Shown here: positions 46,074 to 55,122 of the stretch, piece by piece
How the letters are laid out: each line of letters begins with the position of its first letter
Numbering within the stretch: position 1 is the stretch's first letter
Source of the DNA: Acaryochloris sp. CCMEE 5410
Lineage (GTDB): Bacteria; Cyanobacteriota; Cyanobacteriia; Thermosynechococcales; Thermosynechococcaceae
Direction: 5' to 3'
Assembly (NCBI RefSeq): GCF_000238775.2
Contig: NZ_AFEJ02000006.1
Coordinates: 1 to 64,000, forward strand
Length of the DNA: 64,000 bases
Position numbers and translations under genes: made by a program
The notes under the pieces: generated by a model
What the model was told of the DNA's origin: nothing
The model's input: the letters and a program-made list of their open reading frames with translations, nothing else
Database searches by the model: none

Positions 46074-46569
46074 AACACCAATATCCGTTATCAAAAATTT
46101 TAGACTCTTAGAGGATTTTGCTACCTGCTTCATCGTTTTTTAAAGCAGTTGATGGGGTGAGTAGCATCACATCACACCGATGAATAGTCCCGGTGCCACA
46201 GCGAATATAGTTAGCGCTCCACATCTGACTGAATCAGAAGTGACCTGATGAAAGATCTGATTTACTTGCTGCATAACTAACATGGACTTTTCTCCTGCTT
46301 TTCTAACGAAGAAGTGGGAGTCAAAGCAGAATGGTAGAGAAATACTCCTATAAGAATCTTGAAATTTGGAAGTTCCTGAACTATGTCAAATTTAAAAGCC
46401 TTAACTCATTTATTTAATAAATACGTGGACCAATCAGCAAGGTTTCAAAAAATGTAGGAGGGCAATCTTCCAAATCTTGAATGGTGAAGTCTTTCTCTGT
46501 CAGTGTGCGCTGGCGTGGCTGGCAAAATTTACTGTGAGAGAAAATGATTTGAGATGTTTTAGTAGATTT
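46074..46569. other. Gene-free stretch
   Basis: About 500 bp between the SYLF and short DUF1816 genes with no supported gene. It presumably holds the SYLF promoter. Nothing else recognised. Confidence 0.35.
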
Positions 46570-46752
46570 TTAGACATATTCCAGTTTTGCAACCTCAGCC
46601 TCAGCTTTGCCTTCAAAAGGCCCATAGAAATCTATACAGGGAGGATTTGCAGTACCCACCTCTAACCACCAACCTGAACATAAATCATCATTCTTATCTG
46701 AGGCTTTTGACGCTTTTGTATTAAAACTACTTGGGATTATTTTTTTAATCAC
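46570..46752 (-). CDS. Short DUF1816-like protein
   Basis: 60 residues. After a polar N-terminus, SGWWLEVGTANPPCIDFYGP (residues ~26-45) and GKAEAEVAKLEYV match the first part of DUF1816, but the usual second half (EDLEQE...LT) is missing, so it is a short paralog or a truncated copy. Related to the gene at 41509. Confidence 0.5.
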   Translation of the reverse strand: MIKKIIPSSFNTKASKASDKNDDLCSGWWLEVGTANPPCIDFYGPFEGKAEAEVAKLEYV

Positions 46753-46876
46753 TTGAAGACTCCAGTCAGTGGGGATTGATTGCTCTTACTACCGAGGTTA
46801 GAGGCTAAACCTGAGTATTGTGTGAAGATTTTCCAACTTTGTCTGGTGAGTTCAGGTCCATCCCCATCCGATCCTC

Positions 46877-47195
46877 ATGGAAGGGATTTTCGTACTGACA
46901 CTACCCGAAATCTTGGAGTATCTGGACTTCAGGGCTTACGTTGAGACGCCAGATGATCTACGGATGAATTGGAGGTTTGTTAGAGAGGTAAACGAGAAAT
47001 TGAGACTCAGAGTCAAAAATAATCCAGGATTGGTACGTCCATGGAATGCCTACGCATACGAACATGGTCGCTCCTGGAGTTGAGGTGGCAGATCTGGTGG
47101 TATCAGGAGAGGATGATGTGAAGGAGACTGTGGGGAGTCTAATTGCTTGGCTTCAAATTGATTCTATGATATCCCTAAAAAATCAGTTGAAATAG
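46877..47195 (+). pseudogene. Uridine-kinase-like P-loop kinase fragment
   Basis: MEGIFVLTLPEILEYLDFRA then YVETPDDLRMNWRFVREVNE matches the middle of the uridine kinase/phosphoribulokinase family (EGI...D..IFV.t..D.RL.RR..RD). The reading frame breaks near 47060 and continues in another frame as VAPGVEVADLVVSGEDDV to a stop at 47193. The N-terminal half with the Walker A loop is absent. A decayed fragment. Confidence 0.55.
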
Positions 47196-47204
47196 CTGGA
47201 TGTC

Positions 47205-47684
47205 ATGTTTAACCTGCTTTTTTCGCCATATAAAATTATAACTTTTGCATCCTCTTTCCTAATTGCTTCATCTTCAGCCCTGGTTGATGGGGAAAAATTA
47301 GGAGAAGTATTGAAAATTGACAAAACCATCTCTATTGCTTCGGAGTATGTTGGAGGCTGCATTTTTACAGGTCTAGGGGCCTCCATTGAATATTGGTATG
47401 TGATAAATAACCAAGTTTGCACCAATGAAATCGGTGATGCCTGGGGAAAGACAGTAAAACTCGATAAATTATTAATAGGTGGTAATGGATTTTCAATTGC
47501 GACTGCCTGTGCATCAAGTGGGACCAGTATCCACTGTAAAGACAAGCCTAAGTATGTTCCTTTTGATCATGTAGGAAGATGCATCATGCCAGTAAAAAGG
47601 ACAAATGGCTATAGTGGTGTTTTTTGCATACAAGGGTTGCCTAATAAAGAGGCTGATTTATTGCTCCGATCTATGGTGAAATAA
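47205..47684 (+). CDS. Hypothetical 159-aa protein, probably exported
   Basis: Not recognised. The hydrophobic N-terminus (YKIITFASSFLIASSSALVD) looks like a signal peptide or membrane anchor. The remainder has six cysteines (e.g. VGGCIFTG, NQVCTNEIG, ATACASSG, SIHCKDKP, GRCIMPV, GVFCIQG), suggesting disulfide bonds in an extracytoplasmic domain. It begins shortly after the kinase relic, without a strong ribosome binding site. Real gene likely, function unknown. Confidence 0.45.
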   Translation: MFNLLFSPYKIITFASSFLIASSSALVDGEKLGEVLKIDKTISIASEYVGGCIFTGLGASIEYWYVINNQVCTNEIGDAWGKTVKLDKLLIGGNGFSIATACASSGTSIHCKDKPKYVPFDHVGRCIMPVKRTNGYSGVFCIQGLPNKEADLLLRSMVK

Positions 47685-47734
47685 GCCACTAAGAAATTTT
47701 TTTCTATCAATCATAGCTCTCCATTCGTTGGTTT

Positions 47735-47907
47735 AGATATTGCAGAAATGCCTGATGTCGATCATGGATGAGGTCAATGGACGGTTCGGGCGAGGGATGC
47801 TGGAGATTGCGGCATTGGGTCTACGGCAGACCTGGCAGATGCAGTTAAAATGGCGCTCTCCCCGATACACGACGTGTTGGAATGAGTTGCCAGTGGCAAG
47901 TTGCTGA
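47735..47907 (+). pseudogene. umuC: umuC (DNA polymerase V) 3' remnant
   Basis: The frame reads LMSIMDEVNGRFGRGMLEIA, then LGLRQTWQMQLKWRSPRYTT, CWNELPVASC and a stop at 47905. This is the C-terminal (DUF4113) end of UmuC, whose hallmark is MRR/..SPRYTT.WDELP. Nothing of the polymerase core is left upstream, where stops and no similarity are found. A relic of a translesion polymerase operon. Confidence 0.75.
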
Positions 47908-48009
47908 GGGTAAATTATATTTTATTAAAGTTGATGCCACTTTCGTCAATGCCTCCTTGCTCGGTGCTTAAATATTTAATCGACCTGTGCTGACGGCACA
48001 AAAAATCCT

Positions 48010-48981
48010 TTAAAGAGGTCGATTCTGAGACCGCCAGGTCGCAGGGGGCATCCCGACTTGACGCTTAAAGGCTCGGCTAAAGGCCGCTTCCGATTCGTAT
48101 CCAATCTGAGCCGCAATCTGGACCATGCTGTCATTTGTGCTCCTCAACAGATTTATGGCCAACTGTAAGCGCCACTGGATTAGATATTGCTTGGGGGGCT
48201 GTCCTAATAGTTTTGAAAAGCGTGATGCTAAGGTCGAGCGAGCTACAGAAACACGAGTAGCCAACTCAGGAACGCTCCAATCATGCTCCGGTTGGGCATG
48301 CAATAACTCCAGGACCGGACCCACAATCGGATCCTGGATAGCCGATAACCAGCCGAAGTCCTGCTCTGAGTTCTGTTGAATCGAGTGACGCAGAATTTGG
48401 ACAAACAGTAGTTCTGTGAGCCGTTCCAGTAAACAACGACTCCCCGGTGATACATCTAACGCTTCTTGAATAATGTGGTGTATCCCCATCTTTAACAGGG
48501 AAGATGCCGACTCGGATTGAGTGCTAATCAGCATGAGGGGAGGCAATCCACTTAAAAAAGGGGTGAATAACAGTTCTTCACACACCACAAACCCACAAAC
48601 CATTTGGGTCAATTGCCCCTGCCCCCCATATGTCAACCCCGGTAAACCTTGGATGGGTGGAGGCGAAGCGTTGAGGATATCCAGGAAAGCGGCAGGTCGG
48701 CGATCAGGACGGTCTGCCAAAATATGAACGGCGCTGGATGGAATCAAGATCACATCTCCCTGATTAAAAGGTTGAGGATCTTGACTCCCCTCAAGCTCAA
48801 CCCATCCCTTCCCCTCAGCCACGATATGGAAGGAGGCAATCCGTTGAGCCTCTGCATTCAGCACCGTAGCCAACTCATCAGATGGTGGCGTCTGTAGACT
48901 CCAGGGCGCAGACAATCGATGACAAAACTGGATACTTCCCGATAGCCGAATAACTTGCAGTACGTCCGACAGAACATCCAT
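48010..48981 (-). CDS. AraC-family regulator with cupin sensor
   Basis: 323 residues. N-terminal cupin_6-type ligand domain (~30-200) with FHIVAEGKGWVELEG and VILIPSSAVHILADRPDR; C-terminal double helix-turn-helix (~225-320) with WSVPELATRVSVARSTLASR and MVQIAAQIGYESEAAFSRAF KRQVGMPPA. It is transcribed away from the peroxiredoxin-to-cysteine-synthase genes with a ~515-bp divergent space, so it is the obvious candidate regulator of that set. Confidence 0.9.
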   Translation of the reverse strand: MDVLSDVLQVIRLSGSIQFCHRLSAPWSLQTPPSDELATVLNAEAQRIASFHIVAEGKGWVELEGSQDPQPFNQGDVILIPSSAVHILADRPDRRPAAFLDILNASPPPIQGLPGLTYGGQGQLTQMVCGFVVCEELLFTPFLSGLPPLMLISTQSESASSLLKMGIHHIIQEALDVSPGSRCLLERLTELLFVQILRHSIQQNSEQDFGWLSAIQDPIVGPVLELLHAQPEHDWSVPELATRVSVARSTLASRFSKLLGQPPKQYLIQWRLQLAINLLRSTNDSMVQIAAQIGYESEAAFSRAFKRQVGMPPATWRSQNRPL

Positions 48982-49495
48982 GGCACTATTTTGCAGAGTG
49001 AAGCCTCACAACTTGGCGTTTCGGTCAAAAACAAGAGCATCTTAGTCATGGTATCTCGCTTTGATCCAGATCAATATAGATACATGACCCATAAACATGT
49101 CCACAGTCGTTTGGAAAAAACTACCATGTCAACATCAATACAATCGAAGCCCGGGTGTCTATGAATAGGGCTCTGAAAAACATTGCCCGAGCAGATCTCG
49201 AACGTTCAGATACTGCACCCCAGTACACATCCATAACTATTACTAAACTTTTCTGTAACGACAGCCCAGAGAACCTGCCTTACAGAAAGTGACGTGGATG
49301 AGTGAGATATTTCTAAACACTCGCATCCATTCAGATCGGACAGTCGTATAGACAATAGATGGTAAACGTCCAGACTTCTCCTAATCGTCTGCACACTTAT
49401 GTGGGAAGACAGTGTCGCCTATTTAGGGGTTGGCACAGGATTCTGATTGGGAGGGGTTGATTTGCAAACCAATGGCTTATCGAAGGAGACTAACT
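48982..49495. promoter_or_regulatory. Divergent regulatory region, AraC / peroxiredoxin
   Basis: About 510 bp between the AraC regulator and the peroxiredoxin gene with no gene supported. Divergent promoters should lie here. The binding site of the regulator cannot be pointed out by eye; GATCCAGATCAATATAGAT at about 49063-49081 is the only locally repetitive element I noticed. Confidence 0.3.
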
Positions 49496-50131
49496 ATGAC
49501 TCTTCAACTAGGTGATACAGTCCCGAATTTTACTCAAAAAACAACCGAGGGTGACCTTAACTTTTATGACTGGGCAGGCGATTCCTGGGTTGTCCTGTTT
49601 TCTCACCCTGCAGATTACACGCCCGTTTGTACCACTGAACTCGGCAGTGTTGCCAAACTCAAGTCTGAATTTGCTCAACGGAATGCCAAGGTGATTGCCT
49701 TGAGTGTCGATGATGTTAACTCCCACAAGGGCTGGATAAACGACATCAACGAGACCCAAAATACCGTTGTCAACTATCCCATCATTGCCGATGTGGATCA
49801 GATCGTGGCCAATCTCTACGGCATGATTCATCCCAATGCTAATGCCAAGGTGACAGTACGGACGGTGTTTGTGATCGACCCCGCCAAACAGTTGCGGCTG
49901 ACCCTTACCTATCCACCGAGTACGGGGCGAAACTTTAATGAAATTTTGCGGGTTCTTGACTCTTTACAACTAACCGATAACTACAGTGTGGCCACGCCTG
50001 TGGACTGGACAGATGGGGATGATGTTGTGGTTGCACCCAGCATTTCAACAGCAGATGCGAAGCAGAAATTCCCCAAGGGTGTTAACGAAATTAAGCCCTA
50101 TCTACGGATGACGCCCCAACCCAATCGATAG
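49496..50131 (+). CDS. 1-Cys peroxiredoxin (Prx6 type)
   Basis: 211 residues from the ATG at 49496, preceded by AAGGAGAC; codons upstream of it in frame do not belong. LGDTVPNFTQKTTEGDLNFY, then the peroxidatic motif HPADYTPVCTTELG (Cys45), VIALSVDDVNSHKGW, YPIIADVDQIVANLYGM, RTVFVIDPAKQLRLT and the C-terminal WTDGDDVVVAPSIS are diagnostic of Prx6-type enzymes, which reduce peroxides or persulfides using one cysteine. First gene of the sulfur-related set downstream of the AraC regulator. Confidence 0.93.
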   Translation: MTLQLGDTVPNFTQKTTEGDLNFYDWAGDSWVVLFSHPADYTPVCTTELGSVAKLKSEFAQRNAKVIALSVDDVNSHKGWINDINETQNTVVNYPIIADVDQIVANLYGMIHPNANAKVTVRTVFVIDPAKQLRLTLTYPPSTGRNFNEILRVLDSLQLTDNYSVATPVDWTDGDDVVVAPSISTADAKQKFPKGVNEIKPYLRMTPQPNR

Positions 50132-50183
50132 CGCCAATCGGGTGTGTTCCCCATTAGTCAACACACCGATGGAGATTCATCTT

Positions 50184-51415
50184 ATGAGAACCCAATCTTG
50201 TAGTTCTCCAAATACCGATACAGAGTCTATACCGTCTGCTCCCATGTTGAGCGCAACGGTCAAAGATTATCGAGCGATCGCAAATCAAGTATCTGCCCAA
50301 CTCGCTGCCCATGGAGTTGAGCAGGATGCCAAAGCTGGCAGTCCAGTTGAGGAAGTAAGCGCTTTAAAGCAATCTGGGCTGCTACTCCTTCCTATCCCTC
50401 GGGAATACGGAGGTGCAGGAGCCACCTGGCCTCAGACTTATAACGTCGTCCAGATATTATCCAAAGCCCAGGGGTCAGTGGGCCAACTCTATGCGAACCA
50501 CACAACCTTAGTCTCTATGGGCAGGCTGGTGGGTGGGCCGGGCCAGGCAGAGCAATATTACCGTCTAACCGCCCAGCAGAACCTCTTCTGGGCCAATGCC
50601 CTCAATAGTCGAGATCAACGACTAAAGCTGATGAGCGTCAATGGGGCTTTCGTCTCAATGGCGTTAAGAGCTTCTGTACGGGGATGGTCGCTGCTGATAT
50701 CAGCATCGTTCTCTCCATGCAGGAGAAAAGTAACCATCCTGTCCTGTGTGTTGTGCCGATGGACCGAGAGGGCATTACCTATAACCATGACTGGGACACG
50801 ATGGGACAACGTCGCACCGCCAGTGGCAGCTATACGTTCCATGATGTTTTGGTGAAACCAGAAGAGGTTTTGGGACCACCTCTGGCTAACGGTGCATCCA
50901 CCACCCTCAAATCGCTGATTGCTTTATTAGGGCAAACCTTCGTCTATCTCGGTATTGCTGAGGGAGCGCTGGAGGCTGCCAAGAGGTACACAACCACCTC
51001 AGCCCGAGCCTGGATAGCGTCCGATGTGGAAACAGCAACACAGGATCCGTTTATTCTGCTTTGCTATGGTCAGATGTGGGCGGAGCTACAGGCTGCGATC
51101 GCCCTCGCCCATCAAGCGGCTGAAGCCCTACAAGCGGGCTGGGAAAAGGGGACAGATCTAATGGCAGAAGAGCGAGGTGAGATTGCGATCGCAATGGCCT
51201 CTGCCCGAGCAATTGCCATCCAGACGGGCCTCAAAATCACCACCCACATCTTTGATGGGATGGGGGCTAGAGCCACTGCTGCCAACTATGGCTTTGACCG
51301 ATACTGGCGCGACCTTCGCACCTTTAGCCTGCACGACCCGATTGATTACAAATTCAAAGACATCGGTAATTGGATGTTGAATCAGCAGTATCCCACCCCG
51401 AGTCAATATTCCTAA
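50184..51415 (+). pseudogene. Acyl-CoA-dehydrogenase/SfnB-like flavoprotein, one frameshift
   Basis: Start ATG 50184 follows TGGAGATTC. Part one (to ~50640) carries KDYRAIANQVSAQLAAHGVE, LLLLPIPREYGGAGATWPQT and KAQGSVGQLYANHTTLVSM; part two (from about 50646) continues GFRLNGVKSFCTG-like, then VVPMDREGITYNHDWDTMGQ RRTASGSY, GIAEGALEAAKRYTTTSARA and FDGMGARATAANYGFDRYWR. The shift lies at AATGGGGCTTTCG: one more G restores N-G-G-F-R-L-N. So either a recent 1-nt deletion or a sequencing error. SfnB-like enzymes are flavin-dependent and act in use of sulfones/organosulfur compounds. Three HIP1 octamers lie in the gene. Confidence 0.8.
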
Positions 51416-51547
51416 TGAAGCCCTGTTTGCAGGTGATATCCCAAGGCAATCGGTAGGGCAGCCCCTTTCTCAGATATTCCGTACTTACCCTCCGTATTCA
51501 AGCTGGTTGAACAGGTTGAATACCTGAATTCCTATGGAGATTTTTCG

Positions 51548-53134
51548 ATGAACACTAACCCTTTCCGTTTACATTCTGGACGTGGACATGTTGTGATTGC
51601 GAATCGCAACTCTGGCAATCTTTCTATCCTCAATGAGGATACAGGAGTCGTGCTTGGCACCATCGAGCTGCCCATGGGCACGGATGGAACGCCTGGCGAA
51701 CCCATGTATATTTCCTATCTCAATCGAACAAATGAAGTAGCCGTTGCCGATCGCGCCAATAATCGCGTGGTCTTTTACGATCAAAACACCTACGAAATCA
51801 CAGGTACGTTAGAGACCGGGGCTGGGAACTTCCATATGTGGGCCAGCCCCAAGGAAGACCAGCTTTGGGTTGTCAATGACATTGATGACACCCTGACCGT
51901 GATTGATCCACAAGCAAAAACGGAGATTGAGCGGGTTGAACTGCCAGCATCGTTGATTGGGGCGAATGCTCAACCCCACGATGTCATTCTGGATGGTCAG
52001 TACGCCTATGTCACGATTAATCAACCGGATCAAACGGGTGATCTGCTCGTTAAAATTGATACTCAAACCTTTGAGGTTGTGGCATCGGCAACAATCGGGG
52101 ATGGCGCTCATGTCAGCCTAGCACCAGAGCATAATTTGCTTTATGTCCTGTCCGAAGGAAGAGATCGCCTCGACATTTTTGATCGACGAGAAACCAACCT
52201 AGAGCAGGTCGGTTCGATTGATCAACCAGGTGCTCACGGGGCAATCCATGCTGCTGATGGTCAATACCTCTACACCACCAATATTTCGGGGGGTGGAGAT
52301 AATGGCTTGTTTGCCATCGATACGGTCACCAATGAAATTGTGGGCGATCTAGGCGGCGTCGATACGCCATTTACTACGCCTCATAACGTTGCTGTGACCA
52401 ATGATGGCGATCGCCTGTTTGTCACCCATTCCGGTGCGGATGCCAATGCCATCAGTGTTTTTTCATTGGATGACCCAACGCTGCCCGAGGGGGAAAGCAG
52501 TGTCAATGGCCAAGGAGCAAATCCCTTTGGGCTAGCCTATGTGGCCCCTGAGCAGGATCAGCTATTTGTCTGCGGTGATATCGACGATCTGCTGAAAGCT
52601 GGACGTGGCAACGATACGGTCTTCGGTGGCAAAGGGAATGATGATCTGCGAGGTCAAAGCGGCAATGACAAACTCTTCGGAGAGGATGGAGATGACAAGC
52701 TGTGGGGCAATCGAGGGGATGATGTCCTAATTGGAGGGGTGGGACATGACACCCTCATTGGTGGTCCTGGAGACGATCTCCTGATCGGCGTTCAGGTCGA
52801 TGATCTCACACCGGGCCAGGGCGAGCAGGATGTGTATCGAGGGGGCAGAGGCGCTGATACATTTGTTTTAGGAGATGCCTTGGGTATTCACTATGATGAC
52901 GGTAATGCCTCCTCCCTGGGCTTTGCAGATTATGGGCTAATCAAGAAGTTCCATCTGGAAGAAGACGTCATTCGTCTACATGGCAGTGCCGAGTTATATG
53001 AACTGGGGAGTGGGCAAGGCGATACCTTTATCTTTGCTAAGGGGGAGGGTCAAACCCCTGAGTTAATTGGCGTGGTGGATAATGTCACTGGCCTGGATCT
53101 CAACAGTTCAGCCTTTGAGTATGCAACCGTTTAG
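51548..53134 (+). CDS. Beta-propeller plus RTX calcium-binding protein, secreted
   Basis: 528 residues; ATG with GGAG 8 bases upstream. Residues ~10-350 form a YVTN/lactonase-like propeller with regular blades (GNLSILNEDTGVVLGTIELP, NNRVVFYDQNTYEITGTLE, DDTLTVIDPQAKTEIERVEL, DTVTNEIVGDLGG). Residues ~355-430 are RTX nonapeptides (GRGNDTVFGGKGNDDLRGQS), then a type I secretion-type end (GADTFVLGDALG...FEYATV). No N-terminal signal peptide, as usual for type I substrates. Its position inside the sulfur-related gene set suggests an extracellular partner of that pathway; not established. Confidence 0.85.
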   Translation: MNTNPFRLHSGRGHVVIANRNSGNLSILNEDTGVVLGTIELPMGTDGTPGEPMYISYLNRTNEVAVADRANNRVVFYDQNTYEITGTLETGAGNFHMWASPKEDQLWVVNDIDDTLTVIDPQAKTEIERVELPASLIGANAQPHDVILDGQYAYVTINQPDQTGDLLVKIDTQTFEVVASATIGDGAHVSLAPEHNLLYVLSEGRDRLDIFDRRETNLEQVGSIDQPGAHGAIHAADGQYLYTTNISGGGDNGLFAIDTVTNEIVGDLGGVDTPFTTPHNVAVTNDGDRLFVTHSGADANAISVFSLDDPTLPEGESSVNGQGANPFGLAYVAPEQDQLFVCGDIDDLLKAGRGNDTVFGGKGNDDLRGQSGNDKLFGEDGDDKLWGNRGDDVLIGGVGHDTLIGGPGDDLLIGVQVDDLTPGQGEQDVYRGGRGADTFVLGDALGIHYDDGNASSLGFADYGLIKKFHLEEDVIRLHGSAELYELGSGQGDTFIFAKGEGQTPELIGVVDNVTGLDLNSSAFEYATV

Positions 53135-53318
53135 AGGTACATACTTTAGAGTCCGCTGCGTAGAACACATAAGGCACTGTTAGCAGAATTGAAGTCTAGT
53201 TCATGGGGCTCAACACATTTTGCTTGAAAACGTTAATGCAGCGGAACTACTCACGCAGCGGAAGCTACTTCCAGCCCGTTGAGGCAGTGCTGAGCAGAAC
53301 GCAAAAAGGAGTGAAACG

Positions 53319-54023
53319 ATGTTGTTTCGACAGCTCTATGACAGAGAATCGAGCACCTTTACCTACTTAATTGCTGATCCCGGAAGTCATAGGGCACTAC
53401 TTGTGGATCCAGTGCTGGGGCAGGTAGAACGCGATTTCAAACTGCTGCAGGAGTTGAACCTGACGCTCTGCTTTTGCGTCGAGACTCACATTCATGCCGA
53501 CCACATTACAGGGACTCATCAGCTTCAGTCCAAAACGGGTTGTCTGAGCATTGTCCCAGCGCAAGCCCCTGCTGCCTGCGCAGACCGTCATCTTGAAGAT
53601 GGTGAAGTTCTAACCTTGGGTGATATTTCACTGAAGGCGATCGCCACCCCCGGCCACACGGATAGCCATAATGCCTATTGGGTGAATGGCGACCATATCC
53701 TCACAGGCGATGCCCTATTCATTCGGGGATGTGGCCGGACCGACTTCCAAAGTGGGGATGCAGGAACCTTATATGACTCCGTGACTCAAAAGTTGTTTAC
53801 GTTGCCAGATGCAACTCTTGTTTATCCAGGGCATGATTATCACGGTCTGACTGTTTCTACCATCCAAGAAGAACGGCAGTGGAATCCTCGATTTAAGGGA
53901 CGAGGCCGCAATACCTTCATCGAATTCATGAACGCGCTCGATCTCCCTGATCCTCAAAAGATGATGGAAGCTGTTCCGGCCAATGAGTGCTGCGGTCGAG
54001 TCGATTCCGCAACTGCAAGGTAG
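53319..54023 (+). CDS. Persulfide dioxygenase (ETHE1-type metallo-beta-lactamase)
   Basis: 234 residues. Metallo-beta-lactamase metal motif VETHIHADHITGTHQL (His57, His59, Asp61, His62), ATPGHTDSHNAYWVNGD, LTGDALFIRGCGRTDFQSGD and VYPGHDYHG. The CGRTDFQ.GD stretch is the signature of ETHE1 persulfide dioxygenases, which oxidise glutathione persulfide to sulfite with an iron centre. It lies directly before the cysteine synthase gene (9-bp gap), giving a combined sulfide/persulfide handling pair. Starts after AAAGGAGTG. Confidence 0.92.
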   Translation: MLFRQLYDRESSTFTYLIADPGSHRALLVDPVLGQVERDFKLLQELNLTLCFCVETHIHADHITGTHQLQSKTGCLSIVPAQAPAACADRHLEDGEVLTLGDISLKAIATPGHTDSHNAYWVNGDHILTGDALFIRGCGRTDFQSGDAGTLYDSVTQKLFTLPDATLVYPGHDYHGLTVSTIQEERQWNPRFKGRGRNTFIEFMNALDLPDPQKMMEAVPANECCGRVDSATAR

Positions 54024-54032
54024 GTGAACACT

Positions 54033-55043
54033 ATGCGTATTGCCCATGATATTACTCAACTAGTTGGCCACACTCCATTGGTGCAGCTCAATCGGATTCC
54101 AGCTTCGGAAGGCTGTGTTGGACGTATTCTTTTCAAGCTAGAAAGCATGAACCCCTCTGGCTCCGTCAAAGCTAGGATTGGGGTCAGTATGATTCAAGCT
54201 GCGGAAGAAGCAGGTCAGATTCACCCAGACAAGACAGTCTTGGTGGAACCCACGGCAGGCAACACAGGTATTGCACTAGCCATGGCAGCAGCGGTAAAAG
54301 GCTATCGTCTTATCCTCACTATGCCGGAGACCATGAGCCAGGAGCGGCGCAAGCTTCTAAGCGCTTACGGGGCAGAACTTGTTTTGACATCGGGTTCAGA
54401 AGGGATGAAAGGGGCCATCCAACAAGCCATGGACTTAGTAGAAACTGTGCCCCACGCATTTATGCTGCAACAGTTTCAGAACCCTGCTAATCCTGAGATA
54501 CATTTCCAAACAACGGCGGAGGAAATCTGGGTGGATACTGAAGGACAGGTGGATATCCTCGTGGCTGGTGCGGGAACTGGTGGCACAATCACAGGTGTTG
54601 CCAAAGCCATTAAGCGCAGGAAGCCCTCGTTTCAGGCGATCGCTGTAGAACCTCAGACTAGCCCTGTTTTATCTGGGGGAAACCCTGGTTTGCATCAAAT
54701 CCAGGGGATTGGACCCGGATTTGTACCCTCCGTTCTGCAAACTAACTTATTGGATGAGGTAATTCGGGTCGCGGATGAAGATGCGATCACCACTAGTCGT
54801 CGTTTAGCCTGTGAAGAAGGATTGCTGTCTGGCATTTCATCCGGCGCTGCACTTTGGGCTGCTCTGCAAGTAGCTCGGCGAACTGAAAATGCAGAGAAGT
54901 TAATTGTTGTGATTCAACCCAGCGGTGGTGAAAGGTACCTAAGTACGGGGCTATTCAACAATTTCATTTCAGAACTTAGAACAGATGTTCTCAACCATGA
55001 CAAATTCCCCTACAAGATTCTGATGGGTAGAGGTGCAAATTGA
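54033..55043 (+). CDS. cysK: Cysteine synthase (O-acetylserine sulfhydrylase)
   Basis: 336 residues from the ATG at 54033 (preceded by GGTAGGTG); GTG 54024 is possible. PLP-binding Lys46 in [14 protein letters not shown], the substrate loop [40 protein letters not shown], phosphate cup [16 protein letters not shown] and C-terminal [19 protein letters not shown] are all present. The enzyme makes cysteine from O-acetylserine and sulfide. The last ~20 residues ([19 protein letters not shown]) are longer than usual. It closes the sulfur gene set. Confidence 0.93.
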   Translation: MRIAHDITQLVGHTPLVQLNRIPASEGCVGRILFKLESMNPSGSVKARIGVSMIQAAEEAGQIHPDKTVLVEPTAGNTGIALAMAAAVKGYRLILTMPETMSQERRKLLSAYGAELVLTSGSEGMKGAIQQAMDLVETVPHAFMLQQFQNPANPEIHFQTTAEEIWVDTEGQVDILVAGAGTGGTITGVAKAIKRRKPSFQAIAVEPQTSPVLSGGNPGLHQIQGIGPGFVPSVLQTNLLDEVIRVADEDAITTSRRLACEEGLLSGISSGAALWAALQVARRTENAEKLIVVIQPSGGERYLSTGLFNNFISELRTDVLNHDKFPYKILMGRGAN

Positions 55044-55122
55044 AACATAGAAGGGAGACCTATCCTACCGATATTTCTTTACTTTCAGTATCTTCAAACG
55101 TAAATTATTCCATAACTTAACC

